A stretch of DNA of 64,000 nt. Origin: Bailinhaonella thermotolerans (GTDB lineage: Bacteria > Actinomycetota > Actinomycetes > Streptosporangiales > Streptosporangiaceae). Positions 59,396-64,000 of this stretch are shown here, piece by piece (positions within the stretch are counted from its first letter, which is position 1; every line of letters starts with the position of its first letter). Below the pieces are notes generated by a model, which saw only the letters and a program-made list of their open reading frames with translations, made no database searches and was not told the DNA's origin. The stretch is from the NCBI RefSeq assembly GCF_003594875.1, contig NZ_QZEY01000012.1:177586-241585 (forward strand), written 5' to 3'. Made by a program: the position numbers and the translations under genes.

Positions 59396-60145
59396 ATGGG
59401 TCTGCTCGACGGCAAGGTCGCCCTGATCACGGGCGGGGCGCGCGGCATGGGGGCCTCGCACGTGCGGCTGTTCGCCGAGGAGGGGGCGAGGGTCGTCTTC
59501 GGGGACGTGCTCGACGAGGAGGGCAAGGAGCTCGCCGCCGAGGTCGACGCGACGTACGTCCACCACGACGTGACCAGCGTCGAGGAGTGGCACCGCGCGG
59601 TGGACACGGCGGTCTCGGCGCACGGCCGGCTCGACGTGCTGGTGAACAACGCGGGCATCCTGATCCACCGCAGGATCCTGGACATGACGCCGGAGCAGTT
59701 CCAGCGGGTGCTGGACGTGAACCTCAAGGGCACGTGGCTCGGGGTGAAGTCGGTGGTCGAGCCGATGCGGGCGGCGGGCCGCGGGTCGATCGTGAACATC
59801 TCCTCGATCGAGGGGTTCATCGCGGCCTCGGGGATGTCGGCGTACGCGGCGTCCAAGTTCGGGGTGCGCGGCGTGACCAAGGCGGCGGCGCGGGAACTGG
59901 CGGAGTTCAAGATCCGGGTGAACTCGATCCACCCGGGGGCGATCGCGACGCGGATGGCGCTGGACCCGGACATCGCCAAGCAGGTGGACGCGGAGGCGTT
60001 CGTCAGGTCCATGGTGATGAAGCGGTTCGCCAAGCCGGTCGAGGTGTCCCACGTGGCCGTCTTCCTGGCCTCGGACCGGTCGAGCTACTGCACGGGTAGC
60101 GAGTTCGTGGTGGACGGCGGCCTGCTCACCGGCGCCGGCTACTGA
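59396..60145 (+). CDS. SDR similar to 3alpha(20beta)-hydroxysteroid dehydrogenase
   Basis: A 249-residue classical SDR with a complete active site: TGGARGMG (12-19), NNAGILIH, NISSIEGFIA (Ser), SAYAASKFG (Tyr/Lys), and the C-terminal YCTGSEFVVDGGLLTGAGY. Overall it resembles actinobacterial 3alpha/20beta-hydroxysteroid dehydrogenases (MGLLDGKVALITGGARGMGA start, TGSEFVVDGG ending), which oxidise or reduce steroid hydroxyls with NAD(H). ATG 59396 follows CGGAGGAGTAC. It is the last gene of the rightward operon that starts at 54951. A steroid-like substrate would fit the KstR2 context but is inferred. Confidence 0.87.
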   Translation: MGLLDGKVALITGGARGMGASHVRLFAEEGARVVFGDVLDEEGKELAAEVDATYVHHDVTSVEEWHRAVDTAVSAHGRLDVLVNNAGILIHRRILDMTPEQFQRVLDVNLKGTWLGVKSVVEPMRAAGRGSIVNISSIEGFIAASGMSAYAASKFGVRGVTKAAARELAEFKIRVNSIHPGAIATRMALDPDIAKQVDAEAFVRSMVMKRFAKPVEVSHVAVFLASDRSSYCTGSEFVVDGGLLTGAGY

Positions 60146-60262
60146 CCCCGCTTCTTACGCGAAGTGCCGGTGTCATTACTTCAGGTGACATTTTCGGTCT
60201 CTTGTCGTCTAGAGAACTCGGGCGAAGACTCGGGAGGGACAAGGACGTCACCCGGGACGGGG

Positions 60263-60700
60263 ATGATCACCGTGCGCGAGGAGTACGCGGAACGCGAGGT
60301 CTGGCCGTTCGAGTGCCTGGACTGCCGGCAGGTCTGGGAACTGGAGTATCTCGTCCGGCACGTCACGGACGGCCACGGGAACGACGTCGCCGTCTGGTCC
60401 AGGAACGGCGTCCCGGTGCAGCCGCCCTGGTGCGAGCCACGCTGCCCGGCCTGCGACGGCGTCAGCATCACCACCTTCCCGGCCGGCTACCTGGACTTCC
60501 ACCCCCAGCTCCGGATGACCGCCCCCGGGCTGGAGACGGCGGAGGCGCCCCCCGTCTCAGTCCTGCCCGGCCGGACGGGTCCGGGGGCGGGGAGCGGCGG
60601 GCGCCTCCTGCTGCTGTTCGCGCTCGTCACGATCGCCGTGCTGGTCTTCGCGGGGTACGAGTTCTACGAGTACACGCTCCTGCCCGCCGTCCACCACTGA
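60263..60700 (+). CDS. Zinc-ribbon protein with a C-terminal membrane anchor
   Basis: A protein of about 145 residues of unknown function. Four cysteines form a likely zinc ribbon (FECLDCRQVW near residue 18 and CEPRCPACDG near 60). A Pro/Gly linker follows, then one transmembrane helix close to the C-terminus (LLLLFALVTIAVLVFAGYEF). The start is uncertain: ATG 60263 has only a weak GACGGGG before it, and GTG 60271 is possible. It sits between the catabolic operon and the convergent TRAP genes and has no evident link to either. Confidence 0.6.
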   Translation: MITVREEYAEREVWPFECLDCRQVWELEYLVRHVTDGHGNDVAVWSRNGVPVQPPWCEPRCPACDGVSITTFPAGYLDFHPQLRMTAPGLETAEAPPVSVLPGRTGPGAGSGGRLLLLFALVTIAVLVFAGYEFYEYTLLPAVHH

Positions 60701-60712
60701 CGAGGGAACGGC

Positions 60713-61666
60713 CTACGGCGCGCCGTAGTGCTTCCTGGCGCCCGGGTGGAGCTGGACCGGCTCGGTCTTGGCCGCCACGTCCGGCTTGATGTTCCTGGCC
60801 GCGGGGTGCACCTTCTCCAGGTCGGCCTTGCGCTCGAACAGCAGCTTGGTGAGGTTCTGCGCCAGCCCCTCGTCCATCTTCTCGTTCACGATGAGCAGGT
60901 TGGGCACCACGATCGTGGGCACGTCGGCGGGCAGCTTGTACGACGCGGCCGGGATCGTGCCCGGGTTGTAGACCGGTCCGTACTCCTGCGCGAGCTTGGG
61001 CTGCACGTCGTCCAGCGGCACGAACGTCGCCTTGTTGCCGAGGCCGGTCATCAGGTCGGTGATGCCGGAGGTGGGCAGGCCGCCGGACCAGACGAGGGCG
61101 TCGATCGTGCCGTCCTTCATGCCCTGCACGGTCTCCGGGAGCCCCAGCGACTGCCGCTTGACGTCCTTGTCGGGGTCGAGCCCGGCCGCCTTGAGCATGC
61201 GCAGCGCGATGACCTCGGTGCCGGAGTTGGCCGACCCGGTGGAGACGCGCTTGCCGCGCAGGTCGGCGATGGACCTGACCTTGGCGTCGGCCAGCGCGAT
61301 CACGTGCGTGTAGTTGTCGTACAGCCGGGCGATCGCGCGGATCGGCTGCGGCGCGGAGAAGGCGCCCTTGCCGTTGACCGCGTCACCGGCCGAGTCGGCC
61401 AGCGTGAACGCCAGGTCCGAGTCGCCCTTGACGACGCGCTGGATGTTCTCCACCGACGCCCCGGTGGCCTCGGCCGTGGCCTGGTAGCCGGGCATGTTCT
61501 TGTTGATCTGGGCGGCGATGCCGCCGCCCAGCACGTAGTACACGCCGGTGGTGTTCCCCGTCGCGATGGACAGGCGCTTGGTCCCGCCCGCCTCCGGCTC
61601 CCGCTCCCCGCCACAGGCGGTGAGCGCGAGCACGGCGGCGGCCGTGACCGCTATGAGACGCTTCAC
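60713..61666 (-). CDS. TAXI-family TRAP transporter solute-binding protein
   Basis: A 317-residue extracytoplasmic binding protein of the TAXI family. Residues 1-20 form a lipoprotein signal (MKRLIAVTAAAVLALTACGG, lipobox LTAC). The mature protein begins LSIATGNTTGVYYVLGGGIA, the diagnostic TAXI ligand-binding region, with EATGASVENIQRVVKGDSDL, LRGKRVSTGSANSGTEVIAL and DALVWSGGLPTSGITDL. It delivers an organic acid to the adjacent fused permease. The GTG start overlaps the permease stop (GTGA), so here the binding protein is encoded downstream of the permease, the reverse of the common order. Confidence 0.92.
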   Translation of the reverse strand: MKRLIAVTAAAVLALTACGGEREPEAGGTKRLSIATGNTTGVYYVLGGGIAAQINKNMPGYQATAEATGASVENIQRVVKGDSDLAFTLADSAGDAVNGKGAFSAPQPIRAIARLYDNYTHVIALADAKVRSIADLRGKRVSTGSANSGTEVIALRMLKAAGLDPDKDVKRQSLGLPETVQGMKDGTIDALVWSGGLPTSGITDLMTGLGNKATFVPLDDVQPKLAQEYGPVYNPGTIPAASYKLPADVPTIVVPNLLIVNEKMDEGLAQNLTKLLFERKADLEKVHPAARNIKPDVAAKTEPVQLHPGARKHYGAP

Positions 61667-63753
61667 GCAGTTTCCTTTCTCAGCACCAGATGTACGGCGA
61701 GAGCCGCGGCGAGCACGATCAGCCCCGCCACGATGGGGGTCGTGGAGAGGAAGAGGAGGAGCACGGCCGCCACGGCGCAGAGCACCCGCTCGGGCGGCCG
61801 GGCACGATCGAGGAACCAGCCGCCGGTGGCGACCGCGAGCGCGGCCACGGCCACCGCGGACACGGCGGTGACGAGCAGGATCCGCCCGAGGGAGCCCTGG
61901 CCGAGCAGGGCCGAGCCGTCCGGCGTGAGCACGAACGCGAACGGCACGAGGAAGGCCGGCAGGGTGTACTTCAGCGTCAGCATCATCGTGCGGAACGCGT
62001 CGCCGCCGGTCACCGCCGAGGCCGCCACCGCCGACAGCGCGGTCGGCGGGCTGACCTCGGACAGCACCGCGTAGTAGAAGATGAACATGTACGCCTCGGG
62101 CGGGCTCACCCCGAGCTGCGACAGCGCCGGCGCGACGATCACCGCCGCGATCACGAAGGACGCCGTGACCGGCACCGCCAGGCCCAGCAGCAGCACGGCC
62201 AGCGCGCACAGGACCGCCGTGATCGCCAGGTTGCCCGCCGACACGTCCACGATCAGGGAGCTGGCCTTGAGCCCGAGCCCGGTGAGCGTGGTGACGGCGA
62301 CGATGATGCCCGCCGCCGCCGTGGTCGCCGCCACCGGGAGCACCCCCGTCGTGCCCGCGGCCAGCGCCTGGAACGTCCGCGGCCCGGTCAGCCGGTGCCG
62401 CTTGTCCAGGAACGACAGCAGGAACGCCAGCAGCGTCGCCCAGACGACCGCGCGGAACGGCGACTCGCCCAGCGCCATCGCCACGACGATCATCACCAAC
62501 GAGCTGAAGTGGTACCCGAAGCGCAGGAGCAGCCGGCCCAGCGGCGGCGTGTCGATCTCCACCTCGCGGGTGCCGAACCGCCGCGCGTCGATCTCGATGG
62601 CCAGGAAGATGCCGAGGTAGTAGAGCAGCGTCGGGATCGTGGCGTACAGCAGGACGGTCAGGTAGCTCACGTTGAGCAGCTCGGCGATGATGAACGCCGC
62701 GGCCCCGAGCGTCGGCGGCGACAGGATCGCGCCGATGCCCGAGGCGGCCAGCACGCCGCCCCCCGCCTCGGCCGGATACCCGGCCCGCCGCAGGATCGGC
62801 CAGGCGACCGACCCCACGCTGACCGTGGTGGCGACGCCGGAGCCCGACACCGTCCCGAGCAGGAACCCGGCCGTGGCGACCGTACGGCCCGGGGCCGTGC
62901 GCGACCCGCGGAACGCCGCCAGCGACACGTCCACGAAGAACCGCCCCGCGCCGCTGTACTCCAGCACCGCGCCGTAGATCGTGAACAGGATGATGTACGT
63001 CGCCGCGACGTCGAGCGGCACGCCGTACACGCCCTCGCCGCCCATGGTCAGCGCGACCACGATCCGGTCGATGTCGTAGCCGCGGTGCCCCAGCTCGCCG
63101 GGGATGTACGCGCCGTAGTAGGCGTACAGGAAGAACGCCAGGCAGACGGCCGGCAGGATCCACCCGACGGTGCGCCGGGTGGCCTCCAGCACGAGCAGCA
63201 CGATGGTGAGCCCGACGATCACGTCGAGCGTGGTGGGCGCGAACGTCCGCCGGATGAACTCGTCGAACGAGATCAGCGGGTAGACGCACACGGCGAGCGA
63301 GAGGAGCGCCAGCGCCCAGTCCAGGATCCCCGGATGGTCCCTGCCGACCTTGCCGCCGGTCGCGCCGTCCTTGGCGCCCTTGGCGTCCTTGGCGTCTCCG
63401 CCGTTCTCCGGTACGGCGGCGCGGCGGCGGACCCGGGGCCGGTAACAGAGGAAGGTGAGCGGCAGCACGACGGCGAGGAAGCTCATGCGGTACTGGATGA
63501 TCGGCACCGAGCGGAACACCCAGTAAAGGGCGTACACCGACAATCCAGCCGCCACGCAGGCCACACCGAACGCCAATCGGCCACTCAGGCGCCGCGCGGG
63601 CCGTTCGGCGTCGAATTCGGCGATCAGTTCGTCGGCCGAGGCCTCGGTCACCGGTTTATCGATGGATTCCTTGTCGAGGGTGCCGTTTTTCCTCACCTTT
63701 TCTTCACCGACCGCCTGCCCCACCCCGCCGGAGTTCGAGTCGTCGCGCGCCAT
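61663..63753 (-). CDS. TRAP transporter fused permease (DctQM-type)
   Basis: A 696-residue membrane protein with roughly 18 transmembrane segments. The N-terminal part (about 50-200) corresponds to the small DctQ subunit and the rest to the large DctM subunit. DctM hallmarks include LEYSGAGRFFVDVSLAAFRG, TAGFLLGTVSGSGVATTVSV, GILSPPTLGAAAF-like AILSPPTLGAAAFIIAELL and SEVSPPTALSAVAASAVTGG. The first 50 residues are a charged cytosolic leader. TRAP permeases use sodium or proton gradients. ATG 63753 is the first gene of a two-gene leftward operon with the TAXI protein. With the tct operon it gives this locus two high-affinity carboxylate uptake systems. Confidence 0.93.
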   Translation of the reverse strand: MARDDSNSGGVGQAVGEEKVRKNGTLDKESIDKPVTEASADELIAEFDAERPARRLSGRLAFGVACVAAGLSVYALYWVFRSVPIIQYRMSFLAVVLPLTFLCYRPRVRRRAAVPENGGDAKDAKGAKDGATGGKVGRDHPGILDWALALLSLAVCVYPLISFDEFIRRTFAPTTLDVIVGLTIVLLVLEATRRTVGWILPAVCLAFFLYAYYGAYIPGELGHRGYDIDRIVVALTMGGEGVYGVPLDVAATYIILFTIYGAVLEYSGAGRFFVDVSLAAFRGSRTAPGRTVATAGFLLGTVSGSGVATTVSVGSVAWPILRRAGYPAEAGGGVLAASGIGAILSPPTLGAAAFIIAELLNVSYLTVLLYATIPTLLYYLGIFLAIEIDARRFGTREVEIDTPPLGRLLLRFGYHFSSLVMIVVAMALGESPFRAVVWATLLAFLLSFLDKRHRLTGPRTFQALAAGTTGVLPVAATTAAAGIIVAVTTLTGLGLKASSLIVDVSAGNLAITAVLCALAVLLLGLAVPVTASFVIAAVIVAPALSQLGVSPPEAYMFIFYYAVLSEVSPPTALSAVAASAVTGGDAFRTMMLTLKYTLPAFLVPFAFVLTPDGSALLGQGSLGRILLVTAVSAVAVAALAVATGGWFLDRARPPERVLCAVAAVLLLFLSTTPIVAGLIVLAAALAVHLVLRKETA

Positions 63754-63872
63754 GAGGAGATAACAGTGGGCGGGTCATGCCGGTGTCAACGGCCGGGCGG
63801 GCGCATCATGATCACGGTGGGGTAAATACGGATAAAGTGGACGGAATTACCCACTTGTCGCAGGCGTTACCA

Positions 63873-63910
63873 TATGACATCGCGTCATAGGACCGTCATG
63901 ACCACGTCAT
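63873..63910. promoter_or_regulatory. Inverted TATGAC and 11-base-spaced GTCAT repeats upstream of the TRAP operon
   Basis: TATGAC (63873-63878) and GTCATA (63884-63889) form an inverted repeat. GTCAT recurs at 63884, 63895 and 63906, exactly 11 bases apart (one helical turn). The array lies 120-157 bases upstream of the permease start in a 247-base stretch with no other gene before the window edge. It looks like a tandem regulator-binding site, though it may serve a gene beyond the right edge. Confidence 0.45.
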
Positions 63911-64000
63911 CCGCAGGGTGATCGGTCTGGCGGGCCCGTCAATCCGGGGCAAATCGGATGGAATGTCCCGGGCGGCGTGATGGTTATACATATCAGACAC

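Noticed and set aside
56896..60033. Very long minus-strand open frame of 1045 codons
   Set aside because: It is antisense to three well-supported genes, has no family features and Arg/Pro/Ala-biased composition; such frames are expected in GC-rich DNA.

Overview
The window is very GC-rich, gene-dense DNA with frequent GTG and TTG starts and many GTGA or ATGA stop/start overlaps. Together with KstR2/FadE30-type steroid-catabolism genes, tandem secreted V8-like proteases, PASTA-less Ser/Thr kinases and bis-heme flavoreductases, this points to a soil actinobacterium. I would guess the Streptosporangiales (Streptosporangium, Nonomuraea or Actinomadura relatives), but the genus cannot be fixed from the sequence alone.

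Layout. 1-5.9 kb: five consecutive paralogous secreted serine proteases on the minus strand, the first cut by the window edge; three or four share a conserved promoter block. 6.3-13.5 kb: mixed metabolism and regulation: a thiolase-like protein, an orphan histidine-kinase ATPase domain, a GntR/GNAT pair with a divergent small gene, CutC, a DUF6986 aldolase-fold protein and a DMT-type permease. 13.5-20.4 kb: the first catabolic block. A leftward operon (Cys-less thiolase, DUF35 partner, fused EtfB-EtfA) diverges from a rightward operon (flavin reductase, FadE30-like acyl-CoA dehydrogenase, IpdF-like SDR, further SDR); two CAAGCGCTTG palindromes lie between them. 20.5-28.9 kb: ATP-grasp protein, two paralogous Pro-rich secreted proteins, a small secreted protein, a secreted endonuclease/phosphatase and a PhoD phosphatase. 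29-35.6 kb: a KstR2-like TetR regulator translationally coupled to an AlkD-type glycosylase, a broken alpha/beta hydrolase, a GlpQ phosphodiesterase, a thiolase plus amidohydrolase operon with another palindrome, ThuA and CsbD. 35.6-41.1 kb: a TctCBA tripartite tricarboxylate-type transporter diverging from a CitA/CitB-type two-component system. 41.2-48.5 kb: two tandem Ser/Thr kinases, a DUF2271/ApbE/flavo-heme reductase operon and a PfkB sugar kinase. 48.5-60.1 kb: the second catabolic block (LLM oxidoreductase, two acyl-CoA synthetases, an ADP-forming CoA ligase, cyclase, serine hydrolase, SDRs, VOC, DUF35), with a second, longer palindrome class in its promoters. 60.2-63.8 kb: a zinc-ribbon membrane protein and a TAXI/TRAP transporter.

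How it fits together. The regulator at 29.1 kb, its own promoter and the promoters at 16.9, 17.0 and 34.4 kb share the AnCAAGnnCTTGnT-type operator known for KstR2, the repressor of HIP (cholesterol ring C/D) degradation in mycobacteria and rhodococci. FadE30 and IpdF homologues are adjacent, as in Mycobacterium tuberculosis, but the HIP-specific IpdAB, IpdC, EchA20, FadA6 and FadE31-33 are not in this window. In their place are amidohydrolase, LLM, DUF35/thiolase and CoA-ligase modules and two high-affinity organic-acid transporters. I read this as a KstR2-controlled catabolic island for a steroid- or terpenoid-derived, or alicyclic/aromatic, acid whose substrate is not evident. Several of its enzymes (IpdF-like SDR, isochorismatase-fold protein, one acyl-CoA synthetase, all thiolases) lack canonical catalytic residues, which is the most intriguing aspect of the window.
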